From assembly GCF_016406105.1 (NCBI RefSeq), contig NZ_CP066308.1:2453501-2517500 (forward strand): a stretch of 64,000 nt of DNA. The letters run 5' to 3'. Origin of the DNA: Brevibacillus composti (GTDB lineage Bacteria; Bacillota; Bacilli; Brevibacillales; Brevibacillaceae). Below the pieces are notes generated by a model. The model saw nothing but the letters and a program-made list of their open reading frames with translations, did not search any database and was not told the DNA's origin. This document shows, piece after piece, positions 55,441-64,000 of this stretch (position 1 is its first letter; every line of letters begins with the position of its first letter). Made by a program: the position numbers and the translations under genes.

Positions 55441-56115
55441 CTAGAACAGCGCTAATATTGAAAAAGCAATCTCTTCCACGCTCGTGATGGCTAATTCCAG
55501 CGGAACTCCCAGGATGAGCCCCCTGATTGCAGGCAAGAAGATTAACAGCAGCAACAGCCATGGGCCGTAAATCTCCCATTTGTAAAAGAAGCTGTCCCAC
55601 CGGCGCGGCGATAAAAACCGGACGATTTTGGACCCGTCGAGCGGGTGGATCGGCAGCAGGTTAAACACGAACAGCGCACAGTTGATGACCACACAGTTGG
55701 CGAGCGTCAAACGGATGGCAAGGCTCATTTTGTCGCTCATGTCCAGCAGAACACCGGATTTCATCACCACGACGTAAATGACCATGAAAACGACGGCCAA
55801 AATAAAGTTCACGAGCGGTCCCGCCGCTGCTACGTAGACGATCCCCAACCGCTTGTTGCCGCGAAAGTTGACTGGATTGAACGGTACGGGCTTGGCCCAG
55901 CCAAACGGACCGAACAAGATCAGTATCAATCCGAAGGGATCGATGTGCGGAACAGGGTTTAGCGTAAGCCGCCCCATTTGTCTCGCGGTGTCGTCCCCGA
56001 GTTTCCAGGCGACAAAGGCATGTGCCCATTCATGCAAGGTAAAGGCGATCACAAATGCGATCAGGCGAAAGGGCACGGTCTCCCATTCAAAGTGAAACAA
56101 ATTCCCAAAGTCCAT
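55441..56115 (-). CDS. Site-2 protease family membrane metalloprotease
   Basis: 224 residues from ATG 56115 (AGGAG 6 nt upstream; the in-frame start at 56151 would only add leader). Zinc-site HEWAH in AFTLHEWAHAFVAWKLGD (~25-40), then NPVPHIDPFGLI and the third metal ligand in LLPIHPLDGSKI, with several helices. A minimal rhomboid-like S2P (M50) without PDZ, like Bacillus YpuF/YwhC-type proteins that neighbour scpA. Substrate unknown. Confidence 0.9.
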   Translation of the reverse strand: MDFGNLFHFEWETVPFRLIAFVIAFTLHEWAHAFVAWKLGDDTARQMGRLTLNPVPHIDPFGLILILFGPFGWAKPVPFNPVNFRGNKRLGIVYVAAAGPLVNFILAVVFMVIYVVVMKSGVLLDMSDKMSLAIRLTLANCVVINCALFVFNLLPIHPLDGSKIVRFLSPRRWDSFFYKWEIYGPWLLLLLIFLPAIRGLILGVPLELAITSVEEIAFSILALF

Positions 56116-56318
56116 TCCGTTCTCCTCCGTAAAAAGGCTATCTTCTAGCATACCAGCAGAGCGCCGGGCTTACAAGCCTGTCTGACCGCGGAGGAGAGGG
56201 AATCAAGCCCCGTGTGGGATCAGGGCTTTGAGCTCCCTGCGCCTAGAACTTGTGAAGCGGGGAAAATCGGTGTACCCGTGTCGGTTCCGGTTTGGACCAA
56301 TCGCATGTTTCCATAAAG

Positions 56319-56348
56319 AAAAACCCGCAAAACGGATTCGCGGGTTTT
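56319..56348 (-). terminator. Terminator after ppiB
   Basis: AAAACCCGC pairs with GCGGGTTTT across an 11-nt loop; on the minus strand GCGGGTTTTTCTTT follows. The remaining ~200 bp up to the protease gene show no other gene. Confidence 0.88.
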
Positions 56349-56367
56349 CGTTACAATCGGCGCGTTC

Positions 56368-56802
56368 TTATTCGGAGATTTTTACTTCTTTCATTTTGTC
56401 GCCTTGTTTGATTTTGTCCACATGCTCCATGCCCTCGACGACTTGTCCAAAAACGGTATGCACGCCGTCCAGATGTGGGAACGCATCGTAGCAGATGAAG
56501 AATTGGCTGCCGCCTGTATCTTTTCCGGCATGGGCCATGGAAAGAGCGCCGCGAACGTGCTTATGCGGGTTGCCCGCGGTTTCGCATTTAATGGTGTAGC
56601 CAGGACCGCCGGTTCCCGTGCCGTATGGGCAGCCGCCTTGCGCGACGAAGCCAGGGATCACGCGGTGGAACGTCAAACCGTTGTAATAGCCTTCTTTGAT
56701 CAGTTTTTCAAAGTTGCCTACCGTGCCCGGCGCTTCGTTTTCAAACAGCTCCAGCTTGACGGTACCGCCATTTTCCAGTTCAATCGTAGCGTATTTGCTC
56801 AT
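56368..56802 (-). CDS. ppiB: Peptidyl-prolyl cis-trans isomerase (cyclophilin)
   Basis: 144 residues starting [13 protein letters not shown]. Cyclophilin motifs [32 protein letters not shown] and [12 protein letters not shown] include the catalytic Arg and the Gln/Phe of the proline pocket. No signal peptide, so cytoplasmic. AAAGGGG precedes the ATG by 10 nt. Confidence 0.97.
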   Translation of the reverse strand: MSKYATIELENGGTVKLELFENEAPGTVGNFEKLIKEGYYNGLTFHRVIPGFVAQGGCPYGTGTGGPGYTIKCETAGNPHKHVRGALSMAHAGKDTGGSQFFICYDAFPHLDGVHTVFGQVVEGMEHVDKIKQGDKMKEVKISE

Positions 56803-56845
56803 TATGTAGGGACCCCTTTCGAACAAGTGATTATGTACGCCTTCG

Positions 56846-56851
56846 ATTATA
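56846..56851 (-). promoter_or_regulatory. -10 element of a likely ppiB promoter
   Basis: A perfect TATAAT on the minus strand lies 44 nt upstream of the ppiB start. The -35 region 17 nt away is only weakly matched (TTTCCT), so the promoter is tentative. Confidence 0.45.
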
Positions 56852-56905
56852 CGCGAAACGGACGAAAAAGGAAAACAGTTGATCCGCATGCAAAGCGCAG
56901 AGAAG

Positions 56906-59191
56906 CTACATGCCGGGGGCCATTCCTTCCGCCAGCTCCGTCTGCTCCTCGATCCTGTCCGATACGAAGACGGTCCCCGGCATATTTTTGGCCACCCCCT
57001 TGAGGCATGCCGCCTGCTGCGCAAGGTCTTCCACGCCGGAAAAACGGCCGTTGACCAGCATGACGCCAGCCATGGACATCGATAACGCTGCCCCGTCTGA
57101 GATGTTCCGTTTTTGATAAATATCGATGAAATAAGATGAAAACACATGAATGATGAACGTCGTCATCGCATTTGCGCACTCCGGGGTGGTGATGACGATA
57201 AAATCATCGCCGCCGATGTGGCCGAGAAAGTCAGACGGGTTGCCGTAGCGCTGTACAGCTTCATGCAACAGCTTTGCCGTACGGACGATGATCTGGTCCC
57301 CTACTTCGAAGCCGTACTGGTCATTGAACCACTTGAACCTGTCGAGATCGCAATAGATGACGACCTGCTGCTCACGCCTTTTGATGCGGGCGTGCAGCTC
57401 CCGTTCGATCTGGATATTGCCGGGAAGGCCGGTGAGCGGATTGGCCAGCGTCGCCATCTCCAACTTAATCGAGGCCATCTTGTCCAGCAGACTCTGTACG
57501 GTGATAATGCCGAGATACTCCCCCTCATCCCCCGTAATAATCACGACATCGTAGAGATGGTAGGAGTCTCGGGCCATGGCTCGCTTCGCTACTTCATCGA
57601 TTAGATCGTCCTTCTTGGCCGTCAGCGGATTGGTGTTCATGATCTGCCAGACCGGACGCTCGTAATAGAGTGCGATCCCGTACTGTCCGCCCAGCACCTG
57701 ATAGAGCTGAAAGCGCATGACAAGTCCGATCGGTTTGCCAGCCTCCAGCACAATCACGCTTTCGATTCGTTTGTTCTGTTCGAAAATCTGGTGAACCTCC
57801 CGAACCTTTGCCTGCTTTTCCACACAGATCGTCTTGGTCAGGACATCGGTGATGCCGGGAGCAAACAGAAAGGGGTCTCTGTTTGTCTTCATGATCTTCT
57901 CCTGGATGCCGCGGAGGAAATTCATCGCCTTGCCGGGGATTTGGGTCAGGCCCTTTGCCGGCCGGCCCAAATAATAGCCCTGGCCAAAGGAGACGCCCAG
58001 CTCCATCAAGGTTTCGAGTTCTCTCTCCGTCTCGATTCCTTCGGCAATGATCTTGCATTTCACTTTCTCGGCAAATTGGACAAACGTCTCCAACAAGGCC
58101 TGTTTGATCGGATCTACGTCGATGTTGCGAATCAGCGACATGTCCAGCTTGATAAAGTCAGGATAGATCTCCGTAATCGATTCCAAACTGGAATACCCTG
58201 CCCCGGCATCATCGACCGCGACCAGATACCCCTTTTTCCGGTATTCTTCGATGATCTTGCGAAAAACTGTGTAGTTCGTAATCGCGTGTCGCTCGGTAAT
58301 TTCCAGCACCACATTATGGGGATTAAGCCCGGTTTGCTCCAGAACTTTCAGCAATTCGCCGCGCAAGAGATACGGATCGTCGATCGCGCGGGGATCGAGG
58401 TTAATAAACAGCTTCTGTTCCGGCCTGAGATAGCGCAAATACTCCAGGGCCCGCTTCCGGCAGATATGCTCCAGACGAAAGACGGTATCCGTCTCTTCCG
58501 CGTACTCGAATAGCATGGATGGCGAGAAAAACGGCGTGTTTTCCGGTCCCCGGGCGAGCGCCTCCCAGCCGAGCGGATTGCCATCCCGCAAATCGACGAT
58601 CGGCATAAAATGCATGTGAATCTCTTCTTGCTGCAAAAGACGATGATATTGTGTCACATAGGTATATTTTTCAGAAGTGATGCCGTATTTGGCCATATGC
58701 ACGGCATGCTTGACAGACGTATACATTTCCTTGACCACGTCCTGACCGGGAAAAATCGAATAGCCGATATGGACGTGCAAATCCTCTCGGTTGACAAAGC
58801 TGACTTGGCGATTTAACTGCATTTCCGTCTGTTCCTGAAAACTGATGGAAAGCAAACGGCATTCTTCCTCGTATGTGCCGCGAGGAAATGATACATAAAT
58901 TGCAAAATCATCGCCCCACATTCTCTGAATCGCCAGAACCCGCCCTTTTATCTCCAGAACATCTCGACAGACACCAGGCAGAATCCTCTCAAAGATGTGG
59001 AGCACTCTTTTCGCTATCATATCTCCGTAACGATTTTCGATCTCGGTCATCCGCACGATGTCCGCATAAAACAGGACGACCGTCGCGCCTCCGCGAACCT
59101 CCTGCCCAATCAGTGACGTGACGGTACTGCGGCCGTCCAGCGAAAAGATAGAGAAACGTCGTCGGAGCCCCTTTGCCCAATTCGACCACAT
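56906..59191 (-). CDS. Cyclic-di-GMP turnover protein: GGDEF-EAL-CBS-GGDEF
   Basis: 761 residues, no clear membrane helix. The N-terminal domain (~30-165) is a degenerate GGDEF with WGDDF in place of the active site. The EAL domain (~185-415) keeps its metal and catalytic residues: [36 protein letters not shown] and GQGYYLGRP, so phosphodiesterase activity is plausible. A CBS pair (~440-575) may bind a nucleotide. The C-terminal GGDEF has GGDDF (660-664) and may be an active cyclase. Ligand-controlled switching between synthesis and breakdown of c-di-GMP is inference. Leftmost 30 residues contain no signal peptide. Confidence 0.93.
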   Translation of the reverse strand: MWSNWAKGLRRRFSIFSLDGRSTVTSLIGQEVRGGATVVLFYADIVRMTEIENRYGDMIAKRVLHIFERILPGVCRDVLEIKGRVLAIQRMWGDDFAIYVSFPRGTYEEECRLLSISFQEQTEMQLNRQVSFVNREDLHVHIGYSIFPGQDVVKEMYTSVKHAVHMAKYGITSEKYTYVTQYHRLLQQEEIHMHFMPIVDLRDGNPLGWEALARGPENTPFFSPSMLFEYAEETDTVFRLEHICRKRALEYLRYLRPEQKLFINLDPRAIDDPYLLRGELLKVLEQTGLNPHNVVLEITERHAITNYTVFRKIIEEYRKKGYLVAVDDAGAGYSSLESITEIYPDFIKLDMSLIRNIDVDPIKQALLETFVQFAEKVKCKIIAEGIETERELETLMELGVSFGQGYYLGRPAKGLTQIPGKAMNFLRGIQEKIMKTNRDPFLFAPGITDVLTKTICVEKQAKVREVHQIFEQNKRIESVIVLEAGKPIGLVMRFQLYQVLGGQYGIALYYERPVWQIMNTNPLTAKKDDLIDEVAKRAMARDSYHLYDVVIITGDEGEYLGIITVQSLLDKMASIKLEMATLANPLTGLPGNIQIERELHARIKRREQQVVIYCDLDRFKWFNDQYGFEVGDQIIVRTAKLLHEAVQRYGNPSDFLGHIGGDDFIVITTPECANAMTTFIIHVFSSYFIDIYQKRNISDGAALSMSMAGVMLVNGRFSGVEDLAQQAACLKGVAKNMPGTVFVSDRIEEQTELAEGMAPGM

Positions 59192-59322
59192 GATGGATCT
59201 AGCCTCCTCACTTCCCCATTATGACAAGAGACTCTTAAGCTCTTGTAAAGAGATGGTGAACAAATGATAAAGGTCAGAACGATCAGAACCCGTGGAACCG
59301 AAGGCATGGGTCGCATCGGAAA

Positions 59323-59356
59323 AGGCAGGCCTCCCCGCAAAGGAGAAGGCCTGCCT
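59323..59356 (-). terminator. Terminator after lysA
   Basis: AGGCAGGCCT (59323-59332) pairs perfectly with AGGCCTGCCT (59347-59356); on the minus strand TTTTCC follows. It separates lysA from the c-di-GMP gene. Confidence 0.85.
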
Positions 59357-59383
59357 CATCAGAATAGCGATTCTGTTTTTCAA

Positions 59384-60712
59384 TTACCGCATCACTTTGG
59401 AGCCCTTGGGCAGCAGGTCATGGCTGACCATGTCCGCAAAGGATTCCCGTTTGACGACCAGCTCCGCTGTGCCTTCATGCACAAAGACGACGGCCGGACG
59501 AGGGATGCGGTTGTAATTGTTGGACATGGCGTATCCGTACGCGCCGGTGCTGCTGACGGCCAAGATGTCGCCAGGCTTCGCTTCCGGCAGGGCAATGTCG
59601 TGGATGAGCATATCTCCCGACTCGCAGCATTTGCCCGCGACCGAGACGGTTTCCGTATCCTTGTCGTTCATGCGGTTGGCGATCGCCGCCTCGTATCTCG
59701 CTTGATAGAGGGCCGGCCGCAAATTGTCCGTCATCCCGCCATTGACCGCGATGTACTTGCGAATTTGCGGGATCTCTTTTTGCGAACCAATATGGTAAAG
59801 GGTGGTGCCGGCATCGCCCACGATGCTGCGGCCCGGCTCGATCCACAGCTCCGGCAGCGGCAGCTCGCGCGTCTGGAATTCCTCGCGCACGGCCTTTGTG
59901 ATCGCTTGGACGTAATGCTCCGGCGGCATGGGAGTATCACCCTCCACATAGCGGATACCGAAGCCGCCCCCTACATTCAGCACCTTGGATACAAAGCCGA
60001 CTTCTTTCCTGGCCTCGTCCAACAGCTCGGCCAAACGACCGATCGCGATCAGGAAGCCCTCTGCTTCAAAAATTTGTGAGCCGATATGACTGTGCACACC
60101 CAGCAGCTCCAGCCATTCGCTCGTCTCTGCCTGGCGAATGGCCTGCAAAGCCTGCCCGCTGATGACGTCAAAGCCAAACTTGGAGTCCTGCTGTCCGGTG
60201 GAAATATACTCATGCGTATGTGCCTCCACCCCGGGTGTTACCCGCAGCAGCACCGCGATCTTTTCCTGTCTTTCCCGGCCCAGCTCGGCGAGGAGCGACA
60301 GCTCATAGAAATTGTCTACGACAAAACAGCCGATTTTTGCATCCAGTGCCATCAAGATTTCTTCCAGCGATTTATTGTTGCCGTGGAAGTGGATCCGCTC
60401 AACGGGGAAGCCTGCTTGCAGGGCTGTGTACAATTCCCCCCCGGAGACCACATCGAGGGAAAGCCCCTCTTCTTCGACCAGCTTGCACATCGCCATCGTA
60501 CAAAATGCCTTGCTCGCATAAGCAACCTGAAACGAAAAGCCCGATGCCCGAAATGCGTCGACAAAAGCGCGGCACTTGCTGCGGATCAACGCTTCATCAT
60601 AGACGTACAGAGGCGTTCCAAATTCCGCCGCCAGTTTCGTAACATCACAGCCACCAATCTCCAAATGTCCCTGTTCGTTGACGCGACTCGTTCCGTGTAA
60701 ATACATCCCCAT
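59384..60712 (-). CDS. lysA: Diaminopimelate decarboxylase
   Basis: 442 residues. PLP-lysine in FQVAYASKAFCTMAM (~60), glycine-rich phosphate loop GGGFGIRYVEGD, and the C-terminal catalytic Cys in GKCCESGDMLIHD. Converts meso-diaminopimelate to lysine, last step of lysine synthesis. ATG 60712 and a second in-frame ATG at 60706 both follow GGAGAGG. It lies downstream of spoVAF, as in Bacillus. Confidence 0.97.
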   Translation of the reverse strand: MGMYLHGTSRVNEQGHLEIGGCDVTKLAAEFGTPLYVYDEALIRSKCRAFVDAFRASGFSFQVAYASKAFCTMAMCKLVEEEGLSLDVVSGGELYTALQAGFPVERIHFHGNNKSLEEILMALDAKIGCFVVDNFYELSLLAELGRERQEKIAVLLRVTPGVEAHTHEYISTGQQDSKFGFDVISGQALQAIRQAETSEWLELLGVHSHIGSQIFEAEGFLIAIGRLAELLDEARKEVGFVSKVLNVGGGFGIRYVEGDTPMPPEHYVQAITKAVREEFQTRELPLPELWIEPGRSIVGDAGTTLYHIGSQKEIPQIRKYIAVNGGMTDNLRPALYQARYEAAIANRMNDKDTETVSVAGKCCESGDMLIHDIALPEAKPGDILAVSSTGAYGYAMSNNYNRIPRPAVVFVHEGTAELVVKRESFADMVSHDLLPKGSKVMR

Positions 60713-60769
60713 ATCCTCTCCAATCGGCTGCTGAGTAAATGAATGTTCTCTCTATCCTACTATAGGAAA

Positions 60770-60793
60770 GGCAACTGCAGGAAAACAGTTGCC
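60770..60793 (-). terminator. Hairpin after spoVAF
   Basis: GGCAACTG and CAGTTGCC form an 8-bp stem over an 8-nt loop; on the minus strand TTTCC follows. It is about 85 nt past the spoVAF stop and 58 nt before lysA. Confidence 0.6.
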
Positions 60794-60878
60794 ACGTCTA
60801 CCAAAAAAAATCTCAAGAATCAATTTACTACAATAAAGCGCATTTGACAATGGGTGCAGTCTCCGTTGTCAGAATATT

Positions 60879-62351
60879 TTATTGCTTTGACGAATTGGTG
60901 GAGCGGACAATGCTCGGCCGATTGTTCTTCATCGGAACCGCCATCCGAATCAAAATATCCTTGAATCCCTTGAAGTTAAACGGAATAAACGGCCAGAGAT
61001 AGGGGGTATCGAGAGAGCGAGTGGCCGCCAAGCCGACCAGGACGACGAGCAAGCCGATCATCAATCCCGTCGTGGAGAAGAAGCCGACCATCAGGATGAG
61101 AAAAAGTCGCACCAGCCGATTGGCGAGACTGAGCTCGTAGCTTGGAGTGGCGTACATCCCGACGGCAGCCACGGCCAGGTACAGGATGACTTCCGGCGCA
61201 AACAGGCCCACATTGATCGCCACCTCCCCCACCAAGATCGCCGCCAAAAGGCCCATGGCAATTGACAAGGGCGAAGGCGTATGAATCGCAGCCATCCGCA
61301 TCAAATCCAGACCGACTTCCGCCATCAAAAACTGGGCCAAGAGCGGAATGCTGCCCGTTTTCTTGATCCCGATAAAATCGAGCGCCTCCGGGATCATCCA
61401 TTTGTTCATCGCCAGAAGCAGCCATACCGGCAAGAGGAAGACGGATGCGAAGATCCCGAAGAAACGGACCCAGCGCAGGTAGGCACCGACGACAGGAGTC
61501 TGCCGGTATTCTTCCGCATGCTGTACGTGGTGAAAGTAGGTAGCCGGTGTAATCATGACGCTGGGAGAGGTATCCACGTAGATCAGCACATGACCCTCCA
61601 AGAGATGGACGGCCGCCACGTCAGGACGCTCCGTATAGCGGACGAGCGGAAAGGGGTTGAAGGTCTTGCCGATAATAAACTCTTCGACCGTCTTTTCGGC
61701 CATCGGGATGCCGTCGATATCGATTCTTTGCAGGCGATCCCGCAGCTTTTCGATCAGCTCTTTATTTGCCACATCCTTTATGTAGGCGATGGCGACGTCG
61801 GTCTTTGTCCTTTTGCCGACTTGGATAATTTCAAATCGCAAGCGCTCGTCACGGATCCGTCTCCGGGTAAGAACCGTGTTGATGACCAGGGTTTCTGTAA
61901 AGCCGTCATGAGCTCCGCGAACGATCCTCTCCGTGTCCGGCTCCTCCGGCGTGCGGGTCGGCAGGATTTTGGCATCCATGAGAATGGCGCTTTTGGCACC
62001 TTCGATGATCAGCCCCACCTGACCGACGAGCAGCTTGTCGATAAACTCGTTGGCGGTCTCGATCTTGGTCATTTGATAATAAGGAATATATTTGTGATAC
62101 AAGTGCTCGAATACATCTGCGGGCATATCTCTCTCCCGCAGGTCGTTCAGATCACGCCGAACCTGGGTCACGATATTGTCATTCGCAAATCCGTTGATGT
62201 AATACAGGAGAAGCCGCGTCCGTCCCACCGAAAATTCGTGAAGCCCGATGTCAAAATTGACCCCAATCCCGAGCATGTCGTTCAGGTACGTTTTGTTTTC
62301 ATCCAGGTTTTCGACGATCAGTCTTTTTTCCTCCGCTTGCTTTACGGCCAT
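60879..62351 (-). CDS. spoVAF: Stage V sporulation protein AF (GerA-family germination protein)
   Basis: 490 residues. The GerA/SpoVAF N-terminal domain carries ENKTYLNDMLGIGVNFDIG and GLIIEGAKSAILMDAK, then four to five C-terminal helices (for example FGIFASVFLLPVWLLLAM and ATPSYELSLANRLVRLFLIL). SpoVAF is an inner-membrane spore protein related to GerA A-subunits and linked to dipicolinate channel function. Start ATG with AAGGAG 8 nt upstream, inside the end of spoVAEA (53-nt overlap). Confidence 0.95.
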   Translation of the reverse strand: MAVKQAEEKRLIVENLDENKTYLNDMLGIGVNFDIGLHEFSVGRTRLLLYYINGFANDNIVTQVRRDLNDLRERDMPADVFEHLYHKYIPYYQMTKIETANEFIDKLLVGQVGLIIEGAKSAILMDAKILPTRTPEEPDTERIVRGAHDGFTETLVINTVLTRRRIRDERLRFEIIQVGKRTKTDVAIAYIKDVANKELIEKLRDRLQRIDIDGIPMAEKTVEEFIIGKTFNPFPLVRYTERPDVAAVHLLEGHVLIYVDTSPSVMITPATYFHHVQHAEEYRQTPVVGAYLRWVRFFGIFASVFLLPVWLLLAMNKWMIPEALDFIGIKKTGSIPLLAQFLMAEVGLDLMRMAAIHTPSPLSIAMGLLAAILVGEVAINVGLFAPEVILYLAVAAVGMYATPSYELSLANRLVRLFLILMVGFFSTTGLMIGLLVVLVGLAATRSLDTPYLWPFIPFNFKGFKDILIRMAVPMKNNRPSIVRSTNSSKQ

Positions 62352-62919
62352 CGAACCCGCTCCTTTCCAGTATCCATTTCACTGCAGCCAAGGTGATGGG
62401 GCAACCTTTCCGCAGGCTGTCCCTTCCCTGCATTTTGCCGATATCGCCGATCCCGATCACATGTGGGACCTGAAGCCGATTCAGAATATCCACCGTGTCG
62501 CCATAGATGCGATTTTCCAGATCCGTCTCCGCAAAACCGTCTTTGTCCACGGCTTCTTCGACAATGCGGCCCTGGTTGTCCACGGAAACCTTGACGGTGG
62601 CCCCGTTTACCCATTTCGTATTTGACGCGACTGCAATGGCGCCCAGCACTTCGATATCGGGATGTTTCACCACATATTCCATCGCCTGCTCCCCGCGGCC
62701 ATGACCGCGGTCGCCGTTGTCGTCAAACATCAGCAGGACGGGATCCTCCGGCGTCATCTTGATCAGCTCCACCATCTGAGGGCCGGAGAGCGGCGTCGGG
62801 TTGCCTGCCGATAACGAAATGGAGCGCCCTCCGATTTGTCTGGCGACGGTTTCAACGACCCTCTGCGCGACATGATCCCCGTCCGTGATCAAAATCACCT
62901 TTCGCCGCTGATCAGGCAT
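62299..62919 (-). CDS. spoVAEA: Stage V sporulation protein AEA
   Basis: 206 residues from ATG 62919 (AAGGTGA 7 nt upstream); upstream in-frame starts lack a ribosome site. KVILITDGDHVAQRVVETVAR and LLMFDDNGDRGHGRGEQAMEYV are the conserved features. Soluble, ending in a basic tail (GGKKTDRRKPG). Part of the SpoVA complex that moves dipicolinic acid into and out of the spore core. The 53-nt overlap with spoVAF is long. Confidence 0.93.
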   Translation of the reverse strand: MPDQRRKVILITDGDHVAQRVVETVARQIGGRSISLSAGNPTPLSGPQMVELIKMTPEDPVLLMFDDNGDRGHGRGEQAMEYVVKHPDIEVLGAIAVASNTKWVNGATVKVSVDNQGRIVEEAVDKDGFAETDLENRIYGDTVDILNRLQVPHVIGIGDIGKMQGRDSLRKGCPITLAAVKWILERSGFDGRKASGGKKTDRRKPG

Positions 62920-62950
62920 GCTGCTTTCACCTTCCCCCATCGAATCAGGG

Positions 62951-63304
62951 TCAACCCTTTGGCTTGAATACGAGTGCCGCCAAAAAGCCAAAGGCGATCG
63001 CCGCGGAGATTCCCGCACTCGTCACTTCAAAGATCCCCGTGACGATTCCGATCAAGCCGTGCTGTTCCGCTTCCTGCATCGCTCCGTGATAGAGGGAGTG
63101 GCCGAAGCTGGTAATCGGCACCGTCGCACCGGCACCGGCAAAGTCAATGAACTTGTCGTAAACGCCGAGAAAATCGAGAGCGACCCCGGCTACGACGAGG
63201 GTGCTCATCACATGGGCCGGCGTCATCTTGCCTATGTCCAGCAGCAGTTGGCCAATGACGCAGATGAGTCCGCCAACCACAAAGGCGATCAGATATTCCA
63301 TCAT
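62951..63304 (-). CDS. spoVAEB: Stage V sporulation protein AEB
   Basis: 117 residues from ATG 63304 (GGAGG 6 nt upstream; a second ATG follows at once). Three to four helices: [58 protein letters not shown], matching SpoVAC/SpoVAE channel subunits. The ATG overlaps the spoVAD TGA. Likely part of the dipicolinate channel. Confidence 0.94.
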   Translation of the reverse strand: MMEYLIAFVVGGLICVIGQLLLDIGKMTPAHVMSTLVVAGVALDFLGVYDKFIDFAGAGATVPITSFGHSLYHGAMQEAEQHGLIGIVTGIFEVTSAGISAAIAFGFLAALVFKPKG

Positions 63305-64000
63305 GCCACACCTCCTTCCAGTGAGACAGCGTGGGCGATACAGGGGATTGAATTGCCCTGCTGGTAACTGACTGGGCTCAAGAGCGCTCCTGTTGCACAC
63401 ACCAAAGCTTTTTTCAGCACACCTTTGTTCAACTGGTCCACGATCTGGCTATACGTCACTACGGCGCTGCTGGCACAGCCGCTCCCGCCCGCAAAGACGT
63501 CCTGATCCGGCGAATAGACCATCAGCCCGCAATCGTTGTACACCCCGTCCAGATCGTACCCGTCCCGCTTCATCAAATCTTTGAGGATCGGGAATCCGAC
63601 GGCCGCCAAATCTCCCGTGACGATCAAGTCATAGTCATCCGGCCGCCGTTTCGTGTCGGCGAAATGCGTTTGCAGCGTGGCAGCCGCAGCCGGCGCCATG
63701 GCCGATCCCATATCAAACGGATCCTTAATCCCCATGTCGACGACTTTTCCCATCGTGGCATACGTGATGCGCGGCCCCTTCCCTCCGGTCCCGACGACCG
63801 CTGCGCCTGCTCCTGTGACTGTCCATTGCGCAGAGGGCGGCTTCTGTCCACCGTACTCCGTCGGGTAGCGAAATTGACGTTCGGCCGTGGCATTGTGACT
63901 GCTGCATGCTGCAATTGCTTTTTTCGCATAGCCCGCGTTCACCAAGGCAGCCGCATTGGCCAATGTGAGCATGGAGGTGGAGCAGGCGCCGTACATGCCC
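63301..64000 (-). CDS. spoVAD: Stage V sporulation protein AD, N-terminus beyond the window
   Basis: The visible ~233 C-terminal residues are Spo[25 protein letters not shown] (thiolase-like fold centre with ACST), [19 protein letters not shown], and [27 protein letters not shown]. SpoVAD binds dipicolinic acid in the SpoVA complex (established). The window edge removes the first ~100 residues. Confidence 0.96.
   Translation of the reverse strand, partial: GMYGACSTSMLTLANAAALVNAGYAKKAIAACSSHNATAERQFRYPTEYGGQKPPSAQWTVTGAGAAVVGTGGKGPRITYATMGKVVDMGIKDPFDMGSAMAPAAAATLQTHFADTKRRPDDYDLIVTGDLAAVGFPILKDLMKRDGYDLDGVYNDCGLMVYSPDQDVFAGGSGCASSAVVTYSQIVDQLNKGVLKKALVCATGALLSPVSYQQGNSIPCIAHAVSLEGGVA

Noticed and set aside
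1..64000. CRISPR arrays, tRNA, rRNA, insertion sequences
   Set aside because: No regularly spaced direct repeats, tRNA cloverleaf, rRNA text or transposase motif was found by eye. The recurring similarity among A, C and E domains is protein-level module homology, not DNA repeats.

Overview
The window looks like chromosomal DNA from a GC-rich, endospore-forming Bacillota of the Brevibacillus/Paenibacillaceae type. The reasons are strong GGAGG ribosome sites, frequent GTG and TTG starts, a T-box leader, and a right half with the Bacillus-type gene neighbourhood spoVAD-AEB-AEA-AF / lysA / ppiB / scpAB / dacB-spmA-spmB / rluB / resABCDE. The genus is inference; no rRNA is present.

Region 1 (1-33089, all on the minus strand, gaps of about 45 nt or less or overlaps, no internal terminator seen) reads as one ~33 kb operon for a lipidated polyketide-peptide. 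In transcription order it encodes a PKS module (ACP-KS-degenerate AT-methyltransferase-ACP), five single-module NRPS proteins (C-A-T; C-A-T for Ser; C-A-T-E; C-A-T-E; C-A(N-methyltransferase)-T-TE), a fatty acyl-AMP ligase, a small DUF1360 membrane protein, a serine O-acetyltransferase, a lipoprotein membrane-fusion protein and an RND exporter that runs off the left edge. The predicted product is a fatty acid lengthened by one methylated ketide unit, followed by X1-Ser-D-X3-D-aliphatic-(N-Me)X5, released by a thioesterase. X1, X3 and X5 use almost the same adenylation code, close to the cysteine code. The AT has lost its catalytic serine, so extender loading must come in trans. I do not recognise this as a named compound, and it is the best candidate for an undescribed system here.

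Region 2 (33090-36700) is a low-GC spacer of ~950 bp followed by a plus-strand ABC exporter pair and a class I methyltransferase. These genes are divergent from the cluster and may or may not belong to it.

Region 3 (36665-42440, plus strand) holds a sigma-A promoter, a serine-type T-box riboswitch, a class V aminotransferase overlapping serA, an NhaD/ArsB-type transporter with a small conserved-looking gene, and a VOC-fold protein.

Region 4 (42443-64000, minus strand) is core chromosome: a HAD hydrolase, the ResDE two-component system, the ResABC cytochrome c maturation system, RluB, a secreted hypothetical protein with an apparent C-terminal frameshift, SpmAB and DacB (spore maturation), ScpAB (chromosome condensation), a site-2 protease, a cyclophilin, a GGDEF-EAL-CBS-GGDEF protein, LysA, and the distal spoVA genes ending in a partial spoVAD at the right edge.
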